Assembly (NCBI RefSeq): GCF_019263705.2
Contig: NZ_JADQDK010000001.1
Span: 3,720,001-3,784,000 of the forward strand
Length of the DNA stretch: 64,000 nucleotides
Origin: Pseudonocardia abyssalis
GTDB lineage: Bacteria; Actinomycetota; Actinomycetes; Mycobacteriales; Pseudonocardiaceae
Direction of reading: 5' to 3'
Position 1 is the first letter of the stretch; every line of letters begins with the position of its first letter. The notes under the pieces are model-generated. The model ran no database searches, was not told the origin of the DNA, and worked only from the letters and a program-made list of their open reading frames with translations. The translations under genes were made by a program, and so were the position numbers. This document shows positions 55,569 through 63,178 of this stretch, in pieces.

Positions 55569-56491
55569 AGCCCCAGCTCCGAGCGGCGGCGCGGCAGGGT
55601 GCGGTCGCGCCACCAGGCCGCGATCCCGGCCACCGCCAGCGCGGACGCCACCAGCAGCAGCGCCGGGAACGTCACGATCCACCAGCTCCCGAGCAGCACC
55701 GCGGCCCGTCCCTCCCCCAGGATGTTGCCGATGCTCGCCAGATGCGGGGGCAGCCCCAGACCCAGGAAGCTCAGCGCGGTCTCGTGCCACACCGCGTGCG
55801 GCAGCAGCAGCACCGTCGACAGGGCGGCCTGCGGCACGATCGCCGGCAACAGGTGCCGGTACAGCACACGCCGGCGCGAGGCACCGCCGGAGATCGCGGC
55901 GTCGACGAACGGCCGGTCGCGCAGCGACAGCACCTCCGAGCGCACGATCCGCGCCACGCTCGTCCAGTGCGTCAGGGCGATCGACAGGACGACGGCGAGC
56001 ACCGAACCGCGGTAGAGCGCGACGATGACGATGCCGAGCAGCAGGTGCGGCACGGCGTTGACGGTGTCGACCACGCGCATCAGCAGCCGGTCCGGCCAGC
56101 CGCCGAGCACTCCGGACACGGCCCCGAAGAGCGCACCGAGCACCGTCGACACGACGGCGCACACCGCCGCGACCAGCAACGACACCTGCAGCCCCGCGAA
56201 GCTGCGCAGCAGCAGGTCGCGGCCCTGGGAGTCGGTGCCGAACGGGTGGGTCCACGACGGCGGCAGCCGGATCGCGGTGTAGTCGACGGTCCGCTGGTCG
56301 AGCCCGCCCAGCCACGGGACGAGCACCGAGGCCAGCGCGAGTGCGACGAGCAACCCCACCCCCGCGACGAGCCGCGCCCGCGCCCGCGCACCCACCGCCC
56401 GCCCACGCGTCGTCCCGGCCCGGACGCGTGCGGCCGACCGCCATCGCGGTCCCGCGGTGTCGACCTTCTCCAGCAGCACCTCAGCGCTCAC
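55565..56491 (-). CDS. ABC transporter permease, DppC/NikC-like
   Basis: The 308-residue permease has an N-terminal helix after a polar head, HPFGTDSQGRDLLLRS (the DppC-type GTDxxGRD motif), five more helices and the cytoplasmic EAA loop (AAISGGASRRRVLYRHLLP). GTG 56491 has GGAGG five bases ahead and fits the family length. It forms the channel with the other permease. Array B4 lies between it and that permease gene. Confidence 0.92.
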   Translation of the reverse strand: MSAEVLLEKVDTAGPRWRSAARVRAGTTRGRAVGARARARLVAGVGLLVALALASVLVPWLGGLDQRTVDYTAIRLPPSWTHPFGTDSQGRDLLLRSFAGLQVSLLVAAVCAVVSTVLGALFGAVSGVLGGWPDRLLMRVVDTVNAVPHLLLGIVIVALYRGSVLAVVLSIALTHWTSVARIVRSEVLSLRDRPFVDAAISGGASRRRVLYRHLLPAIVPQAALSTVLLLPHAVWHETALSFLGLGLPPHLASIGNILGEGRAAVLLGSWWIVTFPALLLVASALAVAGIAAWWRDRTLPRRRSELGL

Positions 56492-56503
56492 ACCGACCTC
56501 CGC

Positions 56504-56615
56504 GAGTGTGCCGACGATGCACGTCGGCTCTGCCGTTCGTGCACGCTGCCCCGTACGCCGACGGCCAAGACGGCGTGCGCCTGCGGCAAACTCGCCGAGT
56601 GGCGGTGGCAAACTC
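56504..56615. repeat. 22-bp-period opposed array B4, inside the ABC operon
   Basis: Forward cores GAGTGTGCCG (56504) and a degenerate GGCTCTGCCG (56526) face reverse cores CGGCCAAGAC (56562), CGGCAAACTC (56584) and TGGCAAACTC (56606). All steps within an arm are 22 bp. It fills the 129-bp gap between the two permease genes and is the second such array in this operon. Confidence 0.8.
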
Positions 56616-56620
56616 GCGGG

Positions 56621-57604
56621 TCAGCCATCGGCCGTCACCCTCGGGTCGGCCAGCGCCACCGCGACGTCCGCCAGCAGGGAGCCCAGCAGCACCGCGGCCG
56701 TCGCGAGGACGGAGATCGCGGCCAGCATCGGGAAGTCGACGGCGAGCGCGGCCGTCACCACCGCCTCGGCGAGTCCCGGCCACGAGAACACCGTCTCGAC
56801 CAGGACCGCTCCCGTCACCAGCTCGGGGATGCGCGTGCCCAGCAGCGTGACGAACGGCAGCAGGGCCGTGGGCAGGGCGTGCCGCAGCACGACGGTCCGC
56901 TCCGGGAGCCCCCGCGCCCGCGCCCCCGACACGTGGTCCTCGCCGAGTGCACCGAGCAGCGAGCCGCGCACGTGCAGGACGAGCCACGGCGTCTGCGACA
57001 CCCCGAGCACCAGCGCGGGCAGCACGAGGTGCCGCGCCACCTGGTCGAACGTCGCGGGCGCTCCGGCGTCGGTGAGTCCCGCGACCGGCAGCCAGCCCAG
57101 CCCGAGGGAGAACACCGCGATCGCGACGAGGGCCAGTACGAAGGGCGGGATGCCCTCCATCGCGTGCCCGATCCCGGTGACGACCCGGTCGAACGCACCG
57201 CCCTGCCGCCACGCCGCGACCGTGCCGGCCACCAGCGCGAGCACCACCGCGACGAGCAGTCCGACGACGACGAGCAGCAACGTCCACGGCAGCCGCTCCG
57301 CGATCACCCGGCCCACCGGCTGCCGGAACGAGCGGCTGGTTCCGAGGTCCCCCGTCAGCACCCCGGACAGCCACCGCCCCAGCTGCTGGAACACGCCGTC
57401 GTCGAGCCCGAGACGGGCGCGGGTCGCGGCGAGGTCGGCCTCGGTCGCGGTGAACACGTCGACGCCGTAGTACTGGTAGACCGGGTCGAACGGCGACGCC
57501 GCGGCCAGCAGGAACACCCCGACGGCGACGACCACCACCACCGGGACGGCGAACGCGAGACGGCGGGCGACGAGCCACCCGATCTCGCGGGTCCGGGTCG
57601 TCAC
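56621..57604 (-). CDS. ABC transporter permease, DppB/NikB-like
   Basis: The 327-residue permease has six helices. The first follows WLVARRLAFAVPVVVVVAVGVFLL; then come RLGLDDGVFQQLGRWLSGVLTGDLGTSRSF (a DppB hallmark), and the EAA loop region SGARARGLPERTVVLRHALPTALLP. GTG 57604 overlaps the binding-protein stop (GTGA), so expression is coupled. It transports the ligand captured by the upstream lipoprotein. Confidence 0.92.
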   Translation of the reverse strand: MTTRTREIGWLVARRLAFAVPVVVVVAVGVFLLAAASPFDPVYQYYGVDVFTATEADLAATRARLGLDDGVFQQLGRWLSGVLTGDLGTSRSFRQPVGRVIAERLPWTLLLVVVGLLVAVVLALVAGTVAAWRQGGAFDRVVTGIGHAMEGIPPFVLALVAIAVFSLGLGWLPVAGLTDAGAPATFDQVARHLVLPALVLGVSQTPWLVLHVRGSLLGALGEDHVSGARARGLPERTVVLRHALPTALLPFVTLLGTRIPELVTGAVLVETVFSWPGLAEAVVTAALAVDFPMLAAISVLATAAVLLGSLLADVAVALADPRVTADG

Positions 57605-59187
57605 GCCCGCGGCGTCCAGTCCTCGACGTTCCACCACGGACCCCACGTCGTGCCGTGCGTGTGCGGGTCGACGACCTGCTCGTAGCCGTCCCACTCGTCG
57701 CGCGCCACGTAGGAGTGGTCGAGGAAGGTGAGGAACACGAAGCCGGGGGCGGCCGCGTAGTCGCGCTGCCACTGCTTCACCGCCGCGACGCGCTCGGCCG
57801 GGTCCAGCGCCCGGCGGGCCGCGTCCAGCCCGGCGTCGACCGCCGGGTTCACGTACGACGCCGGGTTGTTGAACCCGTCGCCGGCGTACGAGCTGTGCAG
57901 CAGCGGGTAGCTGACGAGGTCGGGGTCGAACGGCGAGCCGCCGCCGAGCACGAGCGCGTCGGCGCCCATCCGCGGCTCGATCGCCTCCCAGCCCAGTCCC
58001 TCCAGCGCCACGTCGATCCCGACGGCGCGGGCGTCGGAGGTGAAGCCCTGCGCGAGGTCGCGGCGGATCGTGTCGGTGGCCGGGTACATCAGCGTGAACC
58101 GGGCGGGCACCCCGTCGCGGACGCGGGTGCCGTCCGGACCGGCGACCCAGCCCGCCGCGTCGAGGATCTGCCCGGCCCTGGTGCGGTCGAAGGTGAACTG
58201 CGCGGCGGGCTCGCTGTACTCCGAGAGCACCTCGGGGATCGGGTTCGACGCGGGCGACCCGCGGCCGGCGAACAGCGCGTCGATCATGCCCTGGCGGTCG
58301 ACGGCGTGGTTGAGGGCCATCCGGATCGCCGGGTCGGCGGTGATCGGGTTCGCGGTCGGCAGGGTGACCGTGCGGTAGTCGGCCGACGGGTGGTCGCGGA
58401 CCGTGTACTCCGACCCCTCGAACGTCTGCGCCAGGGCCGGCGGCAGCACGGTGCCGTCGAACTCACCGGAGCGCAGCCGCTGCGCGCGGGTGTTGTCGTC
58501 GACCGCGAAGACGATCGTGATCCGCTCGACGGCGGGCGCCCCGCCCCAGTACGACGGGTTGGCCGTCAGCTCCATCGACTCGCCGCGCCGCCACTGCGCG
58601 AGCGTGTACGGCCCGGTGCCGACGGGTTGCGCCGAGAGCGGCGACTCCTCCGCGGGCGCCGGGGCGGTGACGGCCTCCGCGGGCACGATCCCCAGCGTCA
58701 GGCGGTGCGCGAACGCGGCGTCGGGACCGGCGAGGTCGAAGCGGACGGTCTGCGCGTCGAGCTTCTCGACGGCCGCGAGCGTCACCCAGTCCGAGCGGAC
58801 CGACGACGCGAACGCCGGGTCCAGCAGCGCGCGGTAGGTGGCGACGACGTCGTCGGCGTCGAACGCGGAGCCGTCGTGGAAGGTGACGCCGGCGCGCAGC
58901 GGGACGGTCACCGACAGGCCGTCGGCCGCGGTCGTCGGCAGCGCCGAGGCCAGCGCGGGCTGCAGTCGGCGGTCGGCGTCGTGCGCGAGCAGGCCGTCGT
59001 AGAACTTCGACGCGCCCTCCACCCCGTAGCCGAGCAGCGGGTGCAGGCTCTCGGGCTCGTAGCCGTCGGCCAGGACCATGGCGGTGCCGTCCGCACCGGC
59101 CGCACCCCCCGGCGCGGTCGGTGCGGCGCAGGCCGCCGAGAACCCGACGAGCAGGACACCGAGGACGGTCAGGACGCGTCTGATCAC
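57601..59187 (-). CDS. ABC importer substrate-binding lipoprotein (SBP_bac_5; nickel/peptide type)
   Basis: The 528-residue protein has a lipoprotein signal ending at Cys20 (VLLVGFSAAC) and the family 5 binding-protein fold: RAGVTFHDGSAFDADDVVATYR, VGTGPYTLAQW and MALNHAVDRQGMI. Family 5 members bind oligopeptides or nickel chelates (NikA). The adjacent sodX-sodN genes and two Nur-like boxes argue for nickel, which is inference. The C-terminus contains DPHTHGTTWGPWW, whose two His could contact a metal. GTG 59187 gives a proper signal peptide. Confidence 0.88.
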   Translation of the reverse strand: MIRRVLTVLGVLLVGFSAACAAPTAPGGAAGADGTAMVLADGYEPESLHPLLGYGVEGASKFYDGLLAHDADRRLQPALASALPTTAADGLSVTVPLRAGVTFHDGSAFDADDVVATYRALLDPAFASSVRSDWVTLAAVEKLDAQTVRFDLAGPDAAFAHRLTLGIVPAEAVTAPAPAEESPLSAQPVGTGPYTLAQWRRGESMELTANPSYWGGAPAVERITIVFAVDDNTRAQRLRSGEFDGTVLPPALAQTFEGSEYTVRDHPSADYRTVTLPTANPITADPAIRMALNHAVDRQGMIDALFAGRGSPASNPIPEVLSEYSEPAAQFTFDRTRAGQILDAAGWVAGPDGTRVRDGVPARFTLMYPATDTIRRDLAQGFTSDARAVGIDVALEGLGWEAIEPRMGADALVLGGGSPFDPDLVSYPLLHSSYAGDGFNNPASYVNPAVDAGLDAARRALDPAERVAAVKQWQRDYAAAPGFVFLTFLDHSYVARDEWDGYEQVVDPHTHGTTWGPWWNVEDWTPRA

Positions 59188-59206
59188 GGGCGGACGGTAG
59201 ACGCAT

Positions 59207-59223
59207 CTGCCACTGATAGGCAA
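59207..59223. promoter_or_regulatory. Nur-like box 1 before the ABC importer operon
   Basis: On the minus strand TTGCCT-ATCAG-TGGCAG matches the 6-5-6 layout of the Streptomyces Nur box (tTGCaa-N5-ttGCAA), with the TGC/GCA cores in place. It lies 20 bases upstream of the binding-protein start. Nur is a nickel-responsive Fur-family repressor of nik and sod genes. Confidence 0.5.
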
Positions 59224-59252
59224 GAAGCACCGCTGGGCTGAAGCAAGCCTTA

Positions 59253-59269
59253 ACGCCATACAATGGCAA
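59253..59269. promoter_or_regulatory. Nur-like box 2 before the ABC importer operon
   Basis: On the minus strand TTGCCA-TTGTA-TGGCGT has the same 6-5-6 form, with a perfect GCCAT...ATGGC core. It lies 30 bp from box 1, about three helical turns, between the importer operon and sodX. Confidence 0.45.
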
Positions 59270-59291
59270 TGAAGAAGGGGTGGCTGAAACG

Positions 59292-59606
59292 TCAGAGATG
59301 CGGTTTCCCGCGCAGCCGGCCGGGCCGCGGCCACATTCGCGCAGAAGCGATCCCGACCACGTCCGCGGGCCCCAGTGTGCGCGAATCCGTGGAGCCGTCG
59401 GGGTTGTCCCCGAGCACCCACCAGCCGTCGCCGTCGGGGCGCACCGCCCGCTTCACCGACAGCTGCTGCGGACGCGCTGACCAGCGCACCAGCACCACGT
59501 CACCCGGTGCAGGCGCCGCGCCGAACCGGACCAGCAGGACGTCGCCGTCGCGGACCGTCGGGGACATCGAGGGACCGCGGACCGCGACCCGTCGCCAACG
59601 GTCCAC
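59292..59606 (-). CDS. sodX: Nickel-type superoxide dismutase maturation protease
   Basis: The 104-residue protein is a small S26-type peptidase: GPSMSPTVRDGDVLLV holds the nucleophile Ser, PGDVVLVRW and SVKRAVRPDGDGWWVLGDNPDGSTDSR hold the Lys and the GDN box. SodX cleaves the leader of SodN to expose His1 so that nickel can bind. It is divergent from sodN, the normal pairing. Unlike other S26 signal peptidases, it lacks a membrane anchor. GTG 59606 has GAGGAGA ahead. Confidence 0.93.
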   Translation of the reverse strand: MDRWRRVAVRGPSMSPTVRDGDVLLVRFGAAPAPGDVVLVRWSARPQQLSVKRAVRPDGDGWWVLGDNPDGSTDSRTLGPADVVGIASARMWPRPGRLRGKPHL

Positions 59607-59692
59607 GCATATCTCCTCGCCGTTCCGGGAACGTCCCGGGAGTAGGGTGACAGAACGAGATCGATCATCGAACGAGGAAGGACCCCATACAG

Positions 59693-60097
59693 ATGCTGTC
59701 CCGTATTCTCCGTCCGCGGCTGGAAGCCACCGCGCACTGCGACCTCCCCTGTGGCGTGTACGACCCGGCCCAGGCGCGCATCGAGGCCGAGTCCGTCAAG
59801 GCCATCCAGGAGAAGTACCAGGGCAACGACGACCCCGCCTTCCGCGCGCGGGCCATCGACATCAAGGAGCAGCGCTCCGACCTGGTCAAGCACCACCTCT
59901 GGGTGCTGTGGACCGACTACTTCAAGCCGCCGCACTTCGAGAAGTACCCGGAGCTGCACGAGCTGTTCAACAAGGCCACCAAGGCCGCGGGTGCCTCGGG
60001 CACCAAGGCGTCGAACGACCCGGCCTCCGGCCAGGAGCTCCTCGACCTGATCGCCCAGATCGACAAGATCTTCTGGGAGACCAAGGCCGCCGCCTGA
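59693..60097 (+). CDS. sodN: Nickel superoxide dismutase
   Basis: The 134-residue precursor has a 14-residue leader (MLSRILRPRLEATA) followed by HCDLPCGVYDP, the nickel hook. After cleavage His1, Cys2 and Cys6 bind Ni, which disproportionates superoxide in a homohexamer of four-helix bundles. The rest (ARIEAESVKAIQEKY..., KHHLWVLWTDYFKPPHFEKYP) is typical. AGGAAGGA precedes the ATG. In Streptomyces nickel induces sodN through Nur, partly indirectly; no Nur-like box is evident at this promoter, while two lie beyond sodX. Confidence 0.97.
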   Translation: MLSRILRPRLEATAHCDLPCGVYDPAQARIEAESVKAIQEKYQGNDDPAFRARAIDIKEQRSDLVKHHLWVLWTDYFKPPHFEKYPELHELFNKATKAAGASGTKASNDPASGQELLDLIAQIDKIFWETKAAA

Positions 60098-60121
60098 TCC
60101 TCGGGCCCTCGACGGCGTCGA

Positions 60122-60142
60122 CCGGCGGACTCGTTCCGCCGG
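60122..60142. terminator. Hairpin terminator after sodN
   Basis: CCGGCGG (60122-60128) pairs with CCGCCGG (60136-60142) around a 7-base loop in the convergent gap between sodN and the hydrolase gene. No T-run follows. Confidence 0.6.
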
Positions 60143-60192
60143 GCGGCGCCGTTCGTCGTCCCCGGGTGGCCCGCGCCCGAGGACCCGGCGGC

Positions 60193-60951
60193 TCAGCCCG
60201 GCACGGGCAGGCACTCGGCGAGCAGCTCGACGACGTCGCGCCAGGCCCTCGCGGCCTGCCGAGCGTGATACCCGACGCCCGGCAGGACGGTCTGCCCGTA
60301 CGAGCCGTCGGCCCACAGCGAGCCGTCCGGGGCGGTGGGCGGGTGGTGGAAGGCGTGCTCGGCGCCGCCGTAGACCGTGACGCGCCAGTCGACCCCCGCG
60401 GCCTGCATCTCGGCCGCGAACGCGTCGCGCTGCGCGGGCGGCTGGATCGGGTCCTCCGACCCCACCCCGGCCCACACCGGGCACCCGATGCGCTCCGCCT
60501 CGCCGGGTCGGCCCGTGATCAGCCCGTTGACCGTCCCGATCGCCCGCAGCCCGACGCCGTCGCGCCCGAGTTCCAGTGCGATCGCGCCGCCCGTGCCGTA
60601 GCCGATGGCGGCGATCCGGTCGGGGTCGGTCCGGGGCTCGGCCAGCAGCACATCGAGGGCGGCGTGGCCGATGCCCCGCATCCGTTCGGGATCGGCGAGC
60701 AGCGGCAGGCACCGCGCGAGCATCTCCTCGGGGTCGGCGAACCACCGGCCGCCGTGGATGTCGAAGGCCAGCGCGACGTAGCCGAGCTCGGCGAGCGCAT
60801 CGGCCCGGCGGCGCTGGAAGTCGTTGAGCCCCGGGCCCTCCGGCCCGATCAGGACCGCGGGCCTGCGGTCGGCCCCGGAGGGCAGGGCGAGGTGCCCGAC
60901 CATCGTGAGCCCGTCGGCGGGATACTCGACCGTGCGCGTCGTGACCGTCAT
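60193..60951 (-). CDS. Dienelactone hydrolase family protein with replaced nucleophile
   Basis: The 252-residue protein has the dienelactone-hydrolase fold: RPAVLIGPEGPGLNDFQRRRADALAELGYVALAFDIHG, an acid in GSEDPI and a His in YGGAEHAFHHP. At the nucleophile elbow, family enzymes have G-x-C-x-G-G, but here it reads AIGYGTGGAIAL, so the Cys is Gly. Either another residue serves or the enzyme has lost hydrolase activity. ATG 60951 is the family start; the longer upstream frame is not coding. Confidence 0.85.
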   Translation of the reverse strand: MTVTTRTVEYPADGLTMVGHLALPSGADRRPAVLIGPEGPGLNDFQRRRADALAELGYVALAFDIHGGRWFADPEEMLARCLPLLADPERMRGIGHAALDVLLAEPRTDPDRIAAIGYGTGGAIALELGRDGVGLRAIGTVNGLITGRPGEAERIGCPVWAGVGSEDPIQPPAQRDAFAAEMQAAGVDWRVTVYGGAEHAFHHPPTAPDGSLWADGSYGQTVLPGVGYHARQAARAWRDVVELLAECLPVPG

Positions 60952-61036
60952 GGGATGCGACGGTAGGGGTCGTCGAGGGCCACCGAGCCGGTGTTCACCG
61001 CCGGCGGAACGCGGGACCGGGTGGGAGGAGACGCGG

Positions 61037-61516
61037 ATGGGCACGGCCGACGTGCGGCTGGACGACGAGCGCACGCAGCTCGACGCGTTCGTCGAGGAGT
61101 ACCGCAGCGCCGTCGAGGCGACCGTGGACGGGCTCACCGAGGAGCAGGCCCGCCGCCGCCTCGTCCCGTCGTCGACGACGCTGCTCGGCCTGCTCACGCA
61201 CCTCACGTGGATGCAGCGGGTGTGGTTCGAGGAGTGCGTCGGCGGCACGTCCCGCCGCGCCCTCGGCCTGGTGTCGAGCCCGGAGGAGTCCTTCCGGCTC
61301 ACCGACGACGACACGGTCGCCTCGGTGCTGGCCGCCCACCGGGCCGCGTGCGCGACGGCCCGGGCGGCGGTGGCCGACCTGGCCCTGGACGCCGTCGTGA
61401 CCGGGCACCGGTCCGGGCCGCGCACGCTGCGCTGGGTCTACCTGCAGGTGCTGCGCGAGCTGGCCCACCACTGCGGGCACGCCGACATCCTGCGCGAGCA
61501 GGTCCTCGCTCACTGA
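61037..61516 (+). CDS. DinB/DUF664 family protein
   Basis: The 159-residue protein is a DinB-like four-helix bundle (DERTQLDAFVEEYRSAVEATVDGLTEEQARRRLVPSSTTLLGLLTHLTWMQRVWFEE, ending VLRELAHHCGHADILREQ). His at LLTHLTW and HHCGHADI are the metal ligands of the fold. Members include mycothiol- and bacillithiol-linked transferases, but function is often unknown. GGAGGAG lies ahead of the ATG. Its stop overlaps the end of the convergent YjbR gene by 7 bp. Confidence 0.9.
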   Translation: MGTADVRLDDERTQLDAFVEEYRSAVEATVDGLTEEQARRRLVPSSTTLLGLLTHLTWMQRVWFEECVGGTSRRALGLVSSPEESFRLTDDDTVASVLAAHRAACATARAAVADLALDAVVTGHRSGPRTLRWVYLQVLRELAHHCGHADILREQVLAH

Positions 61517-61902
61517 GACCCGGCCCGCACCCGCTCGGCCAGGGTGCGCGGGGCGTGCACGCAGAAGCTCTCGGTCAGCAGCTCGGCCAGCTCGGCGTGG
61601 TCGACGTCCGGGGCCAGCACCATGGCGACGATCGCGGACCCCCACGGCGCGGCGAAGAACGGCGGGCCGACGTGGTGCAGGGCGGCGAGCTCGGGCCCGG
61701 AGGACGAGAACGTCAGCACGACCGCCGGGCCGTCGGTGCCGGCCGCGCGGGCGTAGGCAGGCGGGCGTCCTGCGTCGATCGGGAGCAGGTGGGCGAAGGT
61801 CTTCCTCCGGATCCGCCACCGGACGCCGTGCCACGCCGGTTCCTCGTAGGCCTCGGGCAGGCCCGCGCAGACCGCCCGCACCGGCCCGAGGTACTCCTCC
61901 AC
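61510..61902 (-). CDS. MmcQ/YjbR family protein
   Basis: The 130-residue protein begins EEYLGPVRAVCAGLPEAYEEPAWHGVRWRIRRKTFAHLL and ends in a VDHAELAELLTESFCVHAPRTLAERV helix, matching the MmcQ/YjbR (CyaY-like fold) family with unknown function. GTG 61902 lies 17 bp beyond the cinA stop, so it is probably co-transcribed with cinA. The tight convergent overlap with the DinB-like gene is shown by both stops. Confidence 0.85.
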   Translation of the reverse strand: MEEYLGPVRAVCAGLPEAYEEPAWHGVRWRIRRKTFAHLLPIDAGRPPAYARAAGTDGPAVVLTFSSSGPELAALHHVGPPFFAAPWGSAIVAMVLAPDVDHAELAELLTESFCVHAPRTLAERVRAGSQ

Positions 61903-61918
61903 GTCGGCCCCGGACCCG

Positions 61919-63178
61919 TCAGCCCCGCACGGCCCGCAGCAGCAGGTGCATCGCGGTGTCGGTGGACCGTTCGCGCACGTCGGAGCGGCTGCCGGGCAGG
62001 CGGGGGTCGCGGGCGAGCACCACGCCGTCGGCGGTGGTGACACAGAAGCAGACGTAGCCGACGGGCTTGGCGTCGGTACCGCCGCCGGGCCCCGCCACCC
62101 CGGTGATCCCGATGCCGATGTCGGCGTCGAACCGCTCGCGCGCACCGTCGGCCAGCGCCCTGGCGACCTCCGGCGACACCGCCCCGTGCTCCGCGATCAG
62201 CTCCGCGGGGACGCCGAGCAGCGCGGTCTTCGCCGCGTTGGAGTACGCGACGACGCCGCCGCCCACGTACGCGCTCGACCCGGCCCGGTCGATCAGCCGA
62301 GACGCCAGCATCCCGCCGGTGCACGACTCCCCCGTCGCCACGGTCCACCCCTTGTCGAGCAGGCCGGCGGCGACCAGCTCGTCGGTGCTCGTGCCGTCGG
62401 CGCTGACGAGGTGCCGCCCGTGCGCGGCGATCAGCGCGTCGGCGAGTGCGTCGGTCGACACACCCGGCTCCGGGCGCAGGTCGACCTCCAGCTCCGAGCG
62501 GCGCAGGCAGGTCGTGACCTCGACGCCGGTCGTGTCCAGCTCGCGCAGGGTGGCGGCGATCTCCGACTCGGGCAGCCCGAAGTAGCGCAGCGAGCGCGAC
62601 CGGGCGGCGGGCACGGTCGCCAGTAGGTCCGCGACGGGGGCGGACGCGAGCGCGGCGGGCCACATCCCCTGCAGCTCACGCGGCGGGCCCGGCAGCACGA
62701 CGACAACCGGCCCCTCCGGCACCGTCACGACCAGCCCGGGCGCGGTGCCGACGGGCGTGAGCGCGGTGGCCCCGCGCGGCACCATCGCCTGCTTGCGGTT
62801 GGCCTCCTCCAGCGCGGGACCGTCGAAGCCGGTGCGCCGCGCCCACGCCGCGAGGATCTCGGCGATGTGCGCGCGCATCGGCTCGTCGAGCTCCAGCGGG
62901 ACACCGGCGAACGACGCGACGACCTCGCCCGTCAGGTCGTCGGCGGTGGGGCCGAGCCCCCCGCTGGTGACGACGAGCGACGCGCCCCGGACGAACTCCA
63001 GCGCGTCGGCGAGGTCGGCGGGCCGGTCGCCCACGATCAGCACGTGCGACACCTCGAACCCCAGCTCGCCGAGGCGCTCGGCGACCCACGGCCCGTTCTT
63101 GTCGGAGATCGCCCCGGTGAGCAGCTCGCTCCCGGTGACGACGACCGCGGCGCGCGGCCGACCCACTGATCCACTCAT
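61919..63178 (-). CDS. cinA: CinA family nicotinamide-nucleotide amidase/pyrophosphatase
   Basis: The 419-residue protein has the MoCF-like N-terminal domain (VTGSELLTGAISDKNGPWVAERL, VTSGGLGPTADDLT) and the C-terminal CinA/PncC deamidase domain (VATGESCTGGMLASRLIDRAGSSAYVGGGVVAYSNAAK, GIGITGVAGPGGGTDAKPVG). CinA salvages NMN to nicotinate mononucleotide and hydrolyses ADP-ribose-type compounds. The ATG at 63178 overlaps the stop of the patatin gene by 4 bp (ATGA), so they form one operon. Confidence 0.93.
   Translation of the reverse strand: MSGSVGRPRAAVVVTGSELLTGAISDKNGPWVAERLGELGFEVSHVLIVGDRPADLADALEFVRGASLVVTSGGLGPTADDLTGEVVASFAGVPLELDEPMRAHIAEILAAWARRTGFDGPALEEANRKQAMVPRGATALTPVGTAPGLVVTVPEGPVVVVLPGPPRELQGMWPAALASAPVADLLATVPAARSRSLRYFGLPESEIAATLRELDTTGVEVTTCLRRSELEVDLRPEPGVSTDALADALIAAHGRHLVSADGTSTDELVAAGLLDKGWTVATGESCTGGMLASRLIDRAGSSAYVGGGVVAYSNAAKTALLGVPAELIAEHGAVSPEVARALADGARERFDADIGIGITGVAGPGGGTDAKPVGYVCFCVTTADGVVLARDPRLPGSRSDVRERSTDTAMHLLLRAVRG

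Noticed and set aside
59188..59421. N-terminal extension of the substrate-binding protein
   Set aside because: It would precede the lipoprotein signal peptide with a non-homologous Arg/His-rich stretch and cover the Nur-like boxes.
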